DNA from: Morella rubra
Lineage: Eukaryota > Streptophyta > Magnoliopsida > Fagales > Myricaceae
Reading direction: 5' to 3'
Assembly: GCA_003952965.2 (NCBI GenBank)
Contig: CM025853.1
Location: 20,503,603 to 20,567,602, forward strand
DNA length: 64,000 nucleotides
Shown here: positions 38,194 through 52,400 of the stretch, in pieces
How positions within the stretch are numbered: position 1 is the first letter of the stretch
How the letters are laid out: each line of letters begins with the position of its first letter
The notes under the pieces: generated by a model
The model's input: only the letters and a program-made list of their open reading frames with translations
Databases searched by the model: none
Told to the model about the DNA's origin: nothing
Program-made: the position numbers and the translations under genes

Positions 38194-39629
38194 AGACTGG
38201 TTTAGAGTAAAGAAAAAATAAGAGCATTAACTTATTACGGACTTAGTTTTGACTTGCATTTATGCAAAATAGACTAGTACTTCCACAACAAAATATGAGT
38301 TTCTTTTTTATTTATAGGGATTTATCATGGTCCAAGTGGTTTATCACCTTTTTGACTAATCACTCTCACAATCTTAAAAAAAAAAAAAAAAAGTCCTTAA
38401 TTATCTTTACTGGAGATAATATGATAAGAGGGAACAGCAGGACAGAAATTATATGAAGAAACTGATAGATGACTTGCTGCTTAAGGTAGACTGATAGATG
38501 GCTTGCTCTAATGTTCAGATATGCTCCAAAACAATAACCAAATGACAGCAGAGGTAATCTCTCCCTCAACGACCTTCTCTGGGATGTCTCTCCTCCCCAC
38601 TCTTGTATCTTTCTCTCTTTGTTTTTCTTCCTTTCTCCAGGTTCCTTAGATTTTTCGTAATCTGGATCTGCATCTTTTTGCTTCCTTCCTTCACGCACTT
38701 CCTCTAGACATCTCCATCGTCTGCTCCACCACCACTTCCTATATTTCAGTTGCACTCTTCTACGAGGTTCTTGCGTGCCATGTCTACCCGCAGCAATCGA
38801 GGCGTTTTGCATTTCTTTCAATGAGCGTAGTCCAGGATTCAACTCCTAGACTTGGTTGCTTGCTGTATAATGAAAGGCCAAACTTACCTGGTACCCATCA
38901 TCACCCCTCCATCTCCCATCTCTCCAGGAAAGGATACCTCCCTCAATTTAGTGAGTTTGTTAGGGTATTTTCATGTTGGCATTATTTCATGTCAAAATAT
39001 ATCTCGATCGAGTTGTAATTTTAATTCCCACATTGTTTAAGAATTAGTCTGTTTTCTGTCCAGGGCCTTTTCACATTTGACTCACGCTGGAACAATCTAT
39101 GAAAAATTTAAACAAATACATCACATTCGACTAACGCAAAATTTTAGATGAAATTAGGGTCTAAACTAAGCTTTTTAGAATTGTTTCTTAACAGATTTTT
39201 GACAAATCAATAACGTACGCTAGGGCAAAATACAAGTCTGTAACGTTGTTTCATAACTTAATAAAATCTCCATTTGCTTCTGTGCAAGCATTTTTTTTTT
39301 TGGGGAGAAGGGGGGGGGGTGGGCGGAAAACTCGTGCTCATGATCAACATATTCTTTCGTAACTCGAAACTTAGAACTCCTTTGGACCAAATTTGCCAGG
39401 ATTTAAGCCCCCTTTTCACTAATTAGTGCAACCCATGGACATTCCGCAAAAATATTAGTATTCGGGGTGCTCTTTTACTATGAACATATTAAGTTTCTGA
39501 GGTTCTCCACGGCAACATGAGAAACCTATGAAGACATTTTCTATCCAACGAAGGTGCCCAAAATGAACCTATGGGTGTATTCTAAAGCTAACATGCTTCT
39601 ATATACCTTTTGATTAAAAGAGTCTAAGA
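38194..39629. other. Intergenic spacer between convergent genes
   Basis: This separates the 3' ends of the BRAT1-like (+) and dsRBM-like (-) genes. A 158-codon minus-strand ORF (38366-38842) ends in a poly-A-derived FFFFFF tract and has no recognisable domain. A (G)n tract lies near 39310. Part of the stretch is presumably 3' UTR of the minus-strand gene. Confidence 0.45.
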
Positions 39630-40435
39630 CTACGAGGTCGAACTTGCCATTCTTCGTAAGTTGGCCACCATCTGCGCAGCAGCTGATTCTCTTGCTCCAC
39701 GAGGATTGGGACGCACTTCACCATCACTTGAACACTCGAAATCCATCCCTTTTACAGTGACACCAGCTTTGAATCCATCTTCAAAATGGAAAAAGACTGA
39801 AGATTAGTTTGATCCTGCATGGTAATTTAGATTCATCATAGAGTTTAACCGTCATCTTCCAGATTTTTTAGGTACATAATGGTGAAGTTTCTCAAAATAA
39901 TGGCAAAGTAGGAGAGAAAGACTACAGCAGGTAAACCAGTCCTCCCAGAGATATTCCCACGTTCAAGAAGATATCACTCTTTAATACCTCAAAATTGAAC
40001 ATATCAACAAAATATAGAGAAACCATCAAGCCTGTAGAAATCATTTCTCAAGCTTTAAACTCTTTTGTATCTCGGCGATGTAACAAAAAATAACACTGAA
40101 GGAAAGAAAAAGGAAAAAGAATAAAGAGGAAGGACACCATAATGTGACTTTGATTATACAATTAAAACAAGGAAGTAGGTGGATGGTTAGAAAGCAATAT
40201 ATATCCAGCGATTGGATTAAATACAAATTCCACCTATTCAATCATCGTTATCATATCATATCCACAGACCACAGATAGCTACACCATCCGTACTACACAA
40301 ATAGTACATAATGGAGTATTTTAGACTTCGTCTTATTCAGAATACAAACTGAACTTATATGATCTTACCATCTGATGCAGATACATGATAAGTTGGCAGT
40401 ATCCAATTGTTCTCATAACACACACAATCCAATTC
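39630..40435 (-). other. Exons encoding the dsRBM-like C-terminus
   Basis: Two exons (40369-40435 and 39630-39778) join in phase across an intron. They give helix ELDCVCYENNW, strand ILPTYHV, strand GFKAGVTVKG, a loop, and helix GARESAAAQMVANLRRM. The Ala-rich last helix with AAA-M--L is the most dsRBM-like part. The usual Lys-Lys at the start of that helix (KKxAK) is replaced by RGAR, so RNA contact is uncertain. Confidence 0.6.
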
Positions 40436-43400
40436 CTGCAAAGAAAACAAAGGTTCTATAAGAGACTTTGTAACACAAAGAAGAGCATATCTCCATCTTT
40501 CTTCCAATGATAGAATAGAAAAGGGCTCGTAATTTCATGAATGACCATAACTGGAGGCCCTCTAGCATGCAGTACCGAGACAAATGACTGATATTCTAAC
40601 CAAAGGTTTTCAACAACTTCACAAGTATAAATTCGGAGGAACTTTATTTTGCACTTGTGAACTATGAGGTAAATATCACTTTGAGGGTCCGAACCATCAA
40701 GTTAGTCACGTTCAGCCCTCAAATTCCTAAAATTCATTAATGTGCCCCTCAAATAAGATTTGACCATCAAAACCGTGCCACATGGATCCGGCACGATTTT
40801 GACGGTCGGATTTTATTTGTGTGTGCATATTAATGAAATTTAGTAGTTCGAAAGCCAAATGTGAAGAACTTGGTAGTTTGGACCCCCAAAGTAACATTGA
40901 CCCCACAATTTTGGTGCATAAAGTGACTTTTCCCCTATAAATACAGAGGTTCATGACTTGTTATCACATGTTTGACTGCCAATCAGTCCCACACCATTAA
41001 AATTTCATAGCAAACCCAACACTCATGGGTGATTACACAATGAAAATTGAATAGCTTAGCCTCTGATCCTTCTGTCGTCCTCATTTCCTGTTGCTTTCTT
41101 ACAACTTAAATGTCAAGGAACGTCAGTGTTGTTAAACAGGACCAGCACGACACTTTGTTATGACTCCACATTTATACATCATGGAATTATGCTCATAGGC
41201 ATTTAACGGCAGAAGATGTAAAACTTCTTGCTCTTACTGTGTATTATACATGGCATGCATCCTGATTCCCGACAGTTTATGCTTTTGGGACAGATTGGTT
41301 TACATCATCTAATCAGAGTGTTGTTTGTTTTCCACAAAAACCAAAGAAAAAAGGGGTTTCAAGGCCCACAAATTCGAAGAACCAAGAGTGGGTAAGGGGG
41401 TTTGGGGGTGAGGGTAGTTTCCACCAGTTGCAACAGATTATGTCCGGCAATAACGGTGAATGATGGCGGCTGTGTGTGATGAAACAAATGCTAACCATCA
41501 AAGAGTTCATAGTCCTAAATGTTTTAGAAGTGACGTAGGCTTCTAACAAAGCATTTTCATCTTCCCAAGGCATTGACTGGCCTTGAGAAATACCCTCTAT
41601 TAAATCATTAGCTACAACCTCACTCAAATATGCATGCTAAAAAGCTGACCCACCTTTCTAAGGTGACCCAATATCATTTATTCTAAAGCTCTCATACGAA
41701 TCTAATGATTACACTTGCCTGGCATGGATTTTGCATCCTGAGAACAGCCTCCGACAATCTTTTCCTCTTGAAGTTTTGAGGTGAGCGTTGGTCTTCAAGT
41801 TGCTGATGAGCCCTTTCTTCAGTAATCCTTCTTAAGCATGCACCATTACAACCTTCTATGACTGATTCTATCTTTAGGGCCAAATCATCTTCACTGCCTA
41901 TCATAATCAGAAAATACAAGGATATAAAGATGCATCATGTGCTTACATTGATTGCTTTGTTGGCCAAATCATTGATCCATCTAAGGACAGGCTTTTTGAA
42001 AATTTAAGCATCACCAGTACTAGACTCACAGATGATATATCCAGCCAGTCTAAAACATACTGAACCCAACTAATCTACCATTCCTAAAGTATAATCCAAA
42101 TAGTCTTCAGTTTTTTATTAGCCTCTGTATGGTATTGTAAAGATCTGGGTGTGTTGTAAACTGTCTAACATATGTAAAGTAGACGTGTCAAACAAAGTAT
42201 GTGTACTATTATAAGGAGAAAATTAGAAATCAGGTAACATCAAGTATTTAATCACCCCAAATTCATGCGAATGATTGAGAGATCAAAGCAAGTATAACGA
42301 CAGAGAATCATTCAAAATCAAAGGCTTCTCTAGGAGAATAATCTTGACACTTGTTCCTTTGTTTTTCATCTAAATTGTATGAGAAGCATTTACTTAGTAG
42401 TTGTTGGGTTTGTTTAGGTAAGAAAGTTTCACACATGGAAACAACAAATGCTAACAGTTCTATGATTTGACTTTCGCAAGGACTGGATCTATCTCCAAGG
42501 CTTTGTATCATCAAAGCATTGAAGTGTCCAGGATTTCGTGGAATGTAAGTAGTGGTCACAAACGAATCTACAGAAAAGAAGGAATAATGTGTCGCATTCA
42601 TATTTAATTCTCAAGTGTTCTAATTTATGCGAGCAAGCATAAGAATGACCTCTATTTGGAAGCCAGGATTCAACCAATCAACTGAATTCCTCATTTGGGC
42701 GAACCAAATGGTATTGGAAGTATTGACTCAATGCCAAATCCAAGGTCTTGATTTTCTATAGTGCTTCCCACAAGCAACCATAAGTGAATATGACTTGAAA
42801 CTTTGACTGAGAAATCAGTGTTGCAGAGCAGAACTTTCCACTTTTAGAGCTTGCTGTAACCAGCTCCTCTCTTACATGTTTAGCATGTAATTGAGAACAG
42901 CTAGGTCCAAGCATGACTAAATAAATAAAGGATCATCATGAAGGATGGAAGGTGATAGGGGATCAATCTCTACCATCAGGCAAAGAAATCCCCTCTTCCC
43001 TTTCCTCATATATGGCCCACTTTAACAACATTTCTATAGTCAAGGCTCTGGGCAACGAGTAGGATGGAGGCTTGACTTGAGCATTGTACAACTGCTTAAG
43101 GCTCTTTGGGGTCATGGCAAAAACTAGTAGAACAAATATGCTGAAAGGGAATCATACCATTTAGAATCTTCTGGATTTTTTTATCACACTCAGCAATCTC
43201 ATCTTCTATATTCCGCTGCTGAAGAGACTGCTAACACAAAGAAAGATAGTCACCATGTGAATCTTCCCAGGTTTTTGAAATAGAAGGAAGCTATTCTCAA
43301 AACCAAGCAAGTGACCCTAAATTGCAAGAATGACAAATGTCTGTATGGGGTTGAAGAAGCTGAAATATTATCCAACAGGTCTAGCTTAAAGCTCTCTGCC

Positions 43401-46400
43401 CAGAATACTGATGAATATAATAGTTCGGAACATCCAATCAACAGCACTTTGGAAGATTGAATATACAAACTACAAGCCATTAAAAGTCAACTTTGGGCAT
43501 CACATTATCACTCATATCACATATACAGAAGATCCAGTCAACCACAAATTATATATACATGTGTGTGCATGCATATGGGCATCACATTATCACCCATATC
43601 ACATATACAGAAGATACAGTCAACCACAAATTATCTATCTATACATATGTACTTATCAAAAAAAAAAAAAATCTATCTATACATATGTGTGCATTCGTGG
43701 TGGTGAGAAGGAATTATCCAAAACACCACTAGAACTTAGAGGATTAAAAACAATACCAGTTCATCCCTTTTTCTAAGAAGAACTCTCAAAGCCGAGCATG
43801 ACAATTCATTCTGTTTTGACGCTATAGTATTTTGCAATTTGTCAAGATTTGTCTGGTTGAATTGATAAGCAACCAGAGCATGATCACCTATCACATCTTG
43901 AACTGGCAATATATTGTCACAGGTTTTACTCCCAGTAGCATTCTGTTTACCACTGCATTCAGTAGTGTGAGGCCTCCTCAACAAGTCCACCATCTCATCC
44001 TAGGCCAATCAAATAACAGTTATCAGATGACACAATGTTTTTTTAATATAAACAAAAGATAAAGAAAGTACAAATAAGCTCCCAAGTCATATAAACTACA
44101 AAATACAAAAAGACCGTAAATTACTTTGAACGCGAATTTCCTCTGATTGATATCATTTCAGTCAAACACAGCAATTTTGAAGCTTAAGGGAACACTAATC
44201 TTTTTTGTACCCTAGGAAATCCTTTTTTAGGACCACTATGTAAAATTAACAACTTGCAGAATATTCAATTAAGGCAACGGATCAGCTCTTTCAATGAGCG
44301 GGATTTTCTCTTTATAACACAAAAGTTTTCATATGACTACAAAATGTGTATCAAGATTTGAGACGATATTACCATTTACCCTTCAGTTTTATTTCCAGGC
44401 TAGATTTTTTTTTTTTTTTTTCTTTTTTGTCTTTTTATAGTTTTTACTAAAAATTTACCTCCACTGTCCTCAAGGAGTCTGTATGAACAGGTCCTCACCC
44501 TTAAAGTGGCAAAAATCCACCCCTACCCCCGCCCCATCCCCCCAAGCCATCAAACAAAGCCAACAGAAGCACTTACAAATGCCTTGTTAAAAGTTCCAAA
44601 TCAGAGTCTACAAAGAAAATCTTAAAAGGATAATAACACCGAAAATCAGACTTCATGTATCAAAAGACAATCCATGTTCCGATATATAAAATTCCACTCG
44701 ACCCCTAAAACAAAGTGAAAGACTGATTCGCCATAAAACTGACTCCTTACTCCCTGCATTCTTCTGCTAGGGATTGGAGGACGTTCAACTCATTTAAATA
44801 AATAAAATTTGGTTATGAAATTAACATTGTGGACAGCAAATTGACACCAATTTGGTTAAAGCCTAGAGATTTGTATAAAAGAAAAGCAATAAAGGCTGTC
44901 ACTTTAGTGAATAAAGAGACCATACCTTTACACTGATGCTACTTGGTGACACATTTAGTTTACTTTCCATACTGTTTCTCATCTTCTCTTCATGATCATC
45001 AACTTGGATAGTATTTGCTATCTTCTTGCCTTTCTCTCCATTCTGGGTGGGAACTATTGAAGTCTCATTCCAGTCCATCTTTTGAGGCACCTTGAGAGAA
45101 GCAGCTAAACCACATCCATTCTTATTCTTCTGCTTAAGTGATTCAGTGATTGACCTCTTTGAAATTTTGCCGAGAACTCCAAGAAGTCCATCATCAATGT
45201 GAGAACTGTCTTGACTTTGACGGATCTCTGGAGAACAAGGTTTCTCTGTCGTGTCAGCACTATTGAAATTCATTGATGATGAGTTTTGGCTTCTATGGAT
45301 TTCCAGAGTGCAAGGTTTTCGTGTCCTGTCAGAGCTGCTCAAATTTGAATTTCCCTCTCCCGGCCTTAAATCTTCCGAACTACCTGAGAGAACTTCCCTA
45401 CAGATTTTGTTTTGCCATTTTTTGATAAGGAAATGCGTTACATAAAAATCAACGTGAAAGAGCACAGAGAAATGAATGGAACACAAGAAAGCACCACTGT
45501 CAACCTCTCCAGCTGTTAGGAGGACTAGCAATAAACCAGAGGGACAAAGAACTAGAAAGTGCAGAAGTAAATCAAGAAAATGGTGTAGAGGCTGTACAAA
45601 CACCAACAAAGACAATTGCTAACAAGCTAGCTTAATATTACAGAAAACTTGAAGTCATATTCTAAATACCAGTCACATCAGACACAAGATCCAGCATCTA
45701 CTTAAATCAAACAGAGGGTTTCAAGGACATAACTTTCCTCAAAACACAAAGCACTGAGCACAAAAATCACTAGCGCACGCATAAAATCTATAAAAGATAT
45801 GACAGAGGAACCATGATTGGAGGTTGAAGGACCCAGAAGTCCATTTGTGCATGCATCCTACTACACAGATTCAGAAAATATAAGGTCTCACCATTCAGTC
45901 TTATGTTTGAACAATAAATAAAACTTCTACCTGGGTAATCTTAATCAAACCAGGGATGTTTTTTATAGAAGTTTCTTTTTTCTGGTTCTCAGAACAAACT
46001 ACACGTATAGTTTGCTAAACCTGCAATACAAGTCCTATACAAGAAATGATCATGTGAGTAAAAATTTACAGTTCTCATCAGCAAGAAAGCAATACAAAAT
46101 TATGCTTAAGTAATGAACAGTAATTGCACATGGGGTCATGTGTTTGAGGTTTTACAAAGCCACCAAGAAAAAGGGAGTTGCGGTTCCTCCTCACTTTGAA
46201 ATATATAATGAGCATCTTTCTAATCATAAAGTATCACAGAGTATTTATCTAATCCAAAATATTTTTCATCAAAGATCATAATGTTTGAAGCATCTAAATG
46301 GAAAGCACAAAATGTTATTAAGGAAACAGCACTGAATCTGCAATGGTAAGTTTTAGAAATAAGAAGAGAGTTGGGATTTAGCATTCAGTGTGGAAGAGAA

Positions 46401-49400
46401 CAAAGGGGGGAGTTTGCAGAGAGGGTTGGAGAAGAATGAGTGGTAGAGAAACGTAGGGTGAGATCATATGGGCCGTTCAATGTAATAATGGAGAACAGCT
46501 GGAGACAAGTGAAGGAGATTATGCCAGAAAGAAGGGCTAGCTGACATTTGCAATAAGTGACATGTGTTAGATTGTAACTGAATTATGCTTTGTAACGGAT
46601 TGGGCTAGGCTAGTCAATAACGGTTACGTTGTTAGACAAGTTGTTAGTTAGTTAAAGCCCAACAGTGTATAAATAGAAGCCCATCGAACCAGCTCATTCC
46701 CTCTTTCCTTATTCTTTTCTCTACAAACAGAAAACCAAAACTTGTCATTACAGAATCATGGTATGGGGTGTTGAGGAAAGTGTACTCTAGCAAACAACTG
46801 CAAAACTACAAACAACATTTCTAGGAACTAATTCATGCAGCTACATATAGGTTTTGAGTGAATAACGCCTAATGAAGGTAACTTGTAGAAAAGACTACCT
46901 TGAAAGCCAGGTAGACACTATGCCAGCATAAGGAAGCACATGGTAGTACTCGACAACTGGGGTAGTCATCCATCTATTGGAAATTTTTTGGATCAAAGGA
47001 CCCTGCAAGCTAGGCAAATAGGACAAGAAAGAGAAAAAAAGCCTCATTCACAGAACATGCGATTCACTAAAATATTTGGTCCCTAATAAAAAGCATTTTC
47101 AGGTCGGACAATGGAGAAAAACAGTTTCTATGGCACAAGCAGTGAGATCTTTAAGCTTATTCAACGCAGGGAACCCTTAGTCAAACCATCTTTTCAATGC
47201 TTTATCACTATCATTGACAGTCAGGTCAACTGTTCAGGTTAAACTAATAGTAAGTCAAATCAATAAGAGTCAGTTAAATATAAGTACGCCCACCTTGACG
47301 TAATTGGCACTGCAGATGTGGGAAAAGGAAATATGAAATCATAGTAAAGAAGGTGATGAGAATTCAAAACATAGATGCATAAATAGCCCCCAAAAAGCAA
47401 TGCCTGAAAGAATTGTTAATAGACAGGGAATTCTAGCTGGAATGGTTCAAGTTTGGTATTATAAGCATCATGTATTGATTAAGCCCAATAGTTGATTGAG
47501 ATTTTGTTGCTGTCCTCGTCCATTTCTTGACTATAAGAATTTAATTTAGGCAACATAACCAATCATTTTAAGCTATGCTGTTCTCTTTCCAGCATTGTCA
47601 TCAGCTAACCCTGTGGCATGTATATGTTAGATGACAGCGTACCTCAGTGTGTAGGTATAAAGAAAATTCAATTCCCTCTGTTTTCATCACCATTTCACGA
47701 GCAAGAGCAAAGCAGATACTAAACTTTATTAATAATTATTGAGCCAGCAAGATGTAACCTACATATAACAATTAGATAAAAAAAAAAAAAAAAACCACAC
47801 TGTATATGCATATATGTACACAGACACAAAGAGACAGAAAAAGAAAGAAAGAAGAAGTAAAATTCTCTTTTATTATATGTAGATGTAACCCTCTTATATT
47901 TTGCCCCTTGTTAAGATAAAGAATGTATTGCTATTAATGAAAAAGAACTGATAACATTCGAGATTATGCAGGATTATACACCATGAAACAAAAGATCTTC
48001 TTTCTAAAGGAGACAAAGTAAGATAGAATTGAAAATAAGAGATGGAAAAAACTGAACCTTCGAGTTAAGAGCCAAAGGAAAAAAAAAATTGACAAAAACA
48101 GAGACCTCCCACGCAGTCCGCATGTAAAAAGTAAAATTGAAGGATAGGAAACATCTCCTCTCTATCATTTGAGAAGGATATTTCAGAGTCTACATATCTG
48201 CTGGCATTTCCAGTAAAACAGAAAATATGTACTGCAATTTCACTTCACTATTAAGTCTTTAATGTAAATATAACTCCCAAGTTCGTTTCTAGAACAGTCT
48301 CTTCTGTTCTTTTTTTTTTTCTGTCTATTTGGCAAAAAGAGACGAAATCAAATAAAGCAATTGTCGTTGTCAAACATGTTCAGCAGATGCAAGGTGGATT
48401 GATTTACAAACTAGTTCCTGATGGGTTAAAAACGCAACCCATTCATATCCAACCGTGTGCATTTGGTTGGCAAAAGAAAATGATTGCCAAGAAAAGAAAA
48501 TGCACCCAGAAAACATCCAAATGCATGCCCTCCCCATTAGAAAGGAATCAGTGGATCCCATGCTTACTCCTTTACCTTACCCGCTTTTCCCCCCTCCTCT
48601 CCGGCCAAAAGAAGAAAAGATGGATAAATACAAGGCTAGTCCAAAACCTTTCAATAGCATCTTTAATGGGAATTTGAACCACATCCTCCTTCACTGACTT
48701 GGCACATTGCATAATATAAAAGCGAACAGCTGTCTTTTCTTTGCTGAGAGAATATACAGCATGGCTTTCCAAGACGAGGAGATCAGTCTCATTGATACCT
48801 GTTGCATGTAAAAGAATCATATTCATTTATCAGCAAGCCTATGAAAAATATCAAAAAGGAAAGGAAGACTAGGGGCAATCAAATAACTCATAAGCACAAG
48901 AGCAAATTATGAGATATTTAGGCTGTGTTTCTTTGGCTGACAATATTTTCAATCATGAGCGTGTTTGTTAGGGGCAAAACATTGTAATCAATTGCAAATT
49001 TGGGCCCTAGGGCGAAAAATTACTTTCAATTTCTTCAAGGCAAAAGTGATTTTCCAAACTATCTCTCCTCCCTCCTTCCGCCAATAATCATTCCTCTTTC
49101 CCTTCCACCTAAAAACCTAGTCGAACACTTCCACTTTACCCGGCACTGCCCCTCCCCCTCCCTTGTTAATTCGGTGGCACCACTGCCCCCATGCGAATAT
49201 ATTTGCATAAACAAAATTACAACTAATATATGAGATACCTTGAATACCACATGAAGTGAGAGGAGAAAAAAAATGAAAAAAGAAAGCTCAGTAAAGGATC
49301 ATGTCCCACATTGAGACTTTACTAGGTGCAATTGAGCCTTCGAATGATTCCAAGGAGTTTAATACCATTTTAACTAGTCATTTTGAAGTTAAGGTATAAA

Positions 49401-52400
49401 TATGGTTAGCACTTCCTTGAATCTTTCCAATATATGAACTAAGCTTACTAAAAGAGTTAAGGGCATCACTTGTCACCTACTATCTAGATAAATAAAATAT
49501 TTTACTAGTGATTTCATTATTTCATTCAAATCTTTAGAGGATACTAACATCAACATTATTAGATTGATTCTTTTGGTTGTCAGTTAAAAGAAATTAAATA
49601 ACAATATTAGTAAAAAATTCATTATGAGTAAAACGGCTAGAAATTTGATTTTGAATCATTTTCCAAGTGTCAACCAAACACCAAAAAATAAATAATTTTC
49701 TCACAAATTTTTAGCTAAGAATTTTTTTTTTTTTTATTTAATAAGAATGTTTAGCTAAGAATATTTTCACAAGTTTCTCATTTTACAGCAAAACAAACAT
49801 AACCTTCATACATAAAATTCATTAATTGGGCTGGCAAGTCATCCTAGTATTAAAAATGGCATGGTCCTACCACAATATGTAATTTAACTTGCTCAAATAT
49901 AGCTACAAGTAAAAAAGACACATTACTTCACACATTCTACATTGATAGATGAAAATAGTGCTCAGATAAACTGCATCTTCCAAATAATTCTACAAGTCTT
50001 CTTGAGGAATGCCCAACTCAAACCATCTGGTAAATTTAGATATAAGGGAAAAGTCATAGTTAGTCCTACATCTATAGGGTAAAATCAATTTTGTACCCAC
50101 TATTATCAAAACGGCAATTTGAGCCCTTTATCTTTTGAAAATCGTCAATGTAAGCCCCCCTCCGATCCAAATTAGGCGTTGAGTCAGACAAAAAAATTAC
50201 AAAATGACCAAAATGCCCCTCCAAGACAAAATTAAAAAAAAAAAAAAAAATGATATTTAATAAAATTAATATTTTTTAATAAAATTATTGAAACTCTATT
50301 TCAATAATCTATTTTTTTTAATTTTATTCTTAAATTTTTATTTATTTTTTTAAATTTTGTCTTGGAGGGGCATTTCGGTTATTTTGCAAGCTTTTCAATC
50401 TGACTTAACACCTAATTTGGACGAAGGGCGTACATTGATGATTTTCAAAAAATAAAGAGCTTAAATAGCCGTTTTAATAGTAGTGGGCACGAAATTGATT
50501 TTGTCCTATAGATACAAGGCTAACTATGACTTGTCTCCTTAGATATATGTACAGCACTTCTCGAGCACAGTTTTAGGGTTGACTCCAATAGGAAGCTAAA
50601 ACGGCACCTAACAACATACTACTATCCCTTACGAGACAGGCTGCTCAAAAGGAAATCTATGGAATTTATATCCTTTCTCTACAAATGTTTTGCCAATAAA
50701 CTATCTCTGCAAAAAGTTATCTACAGAAGTATAAAAGCCAATGCTATATCCTTACGAGTTGAAATTTGGGCAAATCCCCGGCAAGATTCAAGTAATGCTA
50801 TTCAATTTGCATTGGGCAAGACTGTTGTAACTGCCATAGTGATATCAAGTTTGGAGAGTGAAAACAGATCTTACAAGAACAAGAAACTGACAATTCAAAA
50901 AAGACATGATTATGGCCTGTGAGGCTCTAATCGCATGTTACATGAAATTGAAACAAGATAAAATAAACTAAGGGAGGGGGGTGCAACCTTATATGCATAT
51001 GTACGATAAAGAGATAGCACATATTCATTGAGCAGCAAGATTTGAGACATAAATACATATCGTACAAACATTATATAAGCAGATATTTCTCTTGAAGTGA
51101 TGTCAGATGCATCATGCCAGGCATATAAACTATTCAGCTAAAAATGAAATCAGGAAGATAGCATTAAAGATGCAACTATCGAACACAGGATATCTAGGTT
51201 ATTAAATTAGCATGTTTCTCCAGACATAGGCAACATCACTTCCAAACAAGATGGGAGGCAAAGCAAACAAAATCCAGCATATAGCAGCAAAAATTCAATT
51301 AAAATGGTCATGAAACACAAATGGAGGATAGCATACCCGTTGCTTCTTTAACAGCTAAATGTGCAAGCTGGAGCAAACCAGACTCATTGACACTTGATTC
51401 ATCTTTGGGACGTTTCCTAACGATTCTTGTCTTTTTGTTTACCTCCTTAGCAACTTCTGTACCTTCTGAAGTGAGCTTGGAGGTGTCCACATCTCTTTCA
51501 ATCACTGACCAAACTCCTTGGGTGATCGAACTGAATAGCAAGAAGCACTTCTCCTTCTTGAAATCAGATAAGAGAACTGCAACTTTGGATATTGGCCATC
51601 TCTCTATGTCTGGGACATCTTTTGAAGCATCTAAACTCGCAGATACATCACATGCTTCCATTATTACTTTCTCTGTCACTGAAAGCTGTTTATCCAAGTC
51701 GTCCAATTCCGTATCATCAGAACTTTGCATGAGTTTCATGTGAGCTAATAAAGTAGGTTTCAGAATCACCAGCAATTTGCAAAAGGGCTCAAAACCCAAA
51801 ACTTCTAACTGTGGGTGTCGTTTCCTCAGGTAGTAGTTGTATAGTAGCACAAGCGCATGCACCTGATGGAAATCAGTTTTAAAAGCTAGTAGAAGTTAAG
51901 GATTGGGGATGATGATCACATGTAGAAATATGTCACTTTGTGAATGCATTGGTAGTGTAAGTGTTGCTATGGCATGTATAAAAGCTGTTGTAGCTTGGAC
52001 CTCGCAACCGGCTCACAAGCTAAATTGTATGGATAGTCGAGGTTACAATCACATAAGAATGGTGTAAGTGGTTGAACAGTCAAACACCACTTCAAACAGA
52101 AGTAAAAAAAGTTCCCGGTTCATATAATATCTCTAGGTCTAGGTTCCCAAGAGGTTAAGTCCCACATTTAGGGAGTGATTATATGCTTGGGTTACTTGAG
52201 TGCCTAGTCCAACATTGATTCATCGCTGATGGAACTAGGTTTTAAAACCAAGCAGTCCAATTATGTCATTAGTTAGGTTTTTTGCTATATAGGGCAGATG
52301 TAGGTAGCACGTTTTTTGTTCATAAATACACTAAGTCAAAATTTAAATTAATATGGTGTCCCGTCTATTATATCAAATACTCACAAAGAAGACTCCTGAA

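Noticed and set aside
38366..38842. 158-codon minus-strand ORF between the BRAT1-like and dsRBM-like genes
   Set aside because: No domain, highly charged low-complexity composition, and its end is a poly-A/T tract read as FFFFFF. Likely chance ORF or UTR.
41313..41627. 104-codon minus-strand ORF
   Set aside because: It is inside the GC-AG intron and has no recognisable domain. The host protein reads through correctly without it.
42308..42601. 97-codon ORF that looks protein-like
   Set aside because: It lies in an intron of the dsRBM-like gene; the flanking exons join in phase without it, and I recognise no domain.
43495..43690. Possible CRISPR-like array
   Set aside because: There are only two tandem copies with no spacer structure, and the genome is a plant nuclear one.
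45446..45615. N-terminal part of the ORF at 44899-45615
   Set aside because: Only the segment from 45397 downwards is exon. The rest lies upstream of the acceptor (CTGTAG) and is intron read-through.
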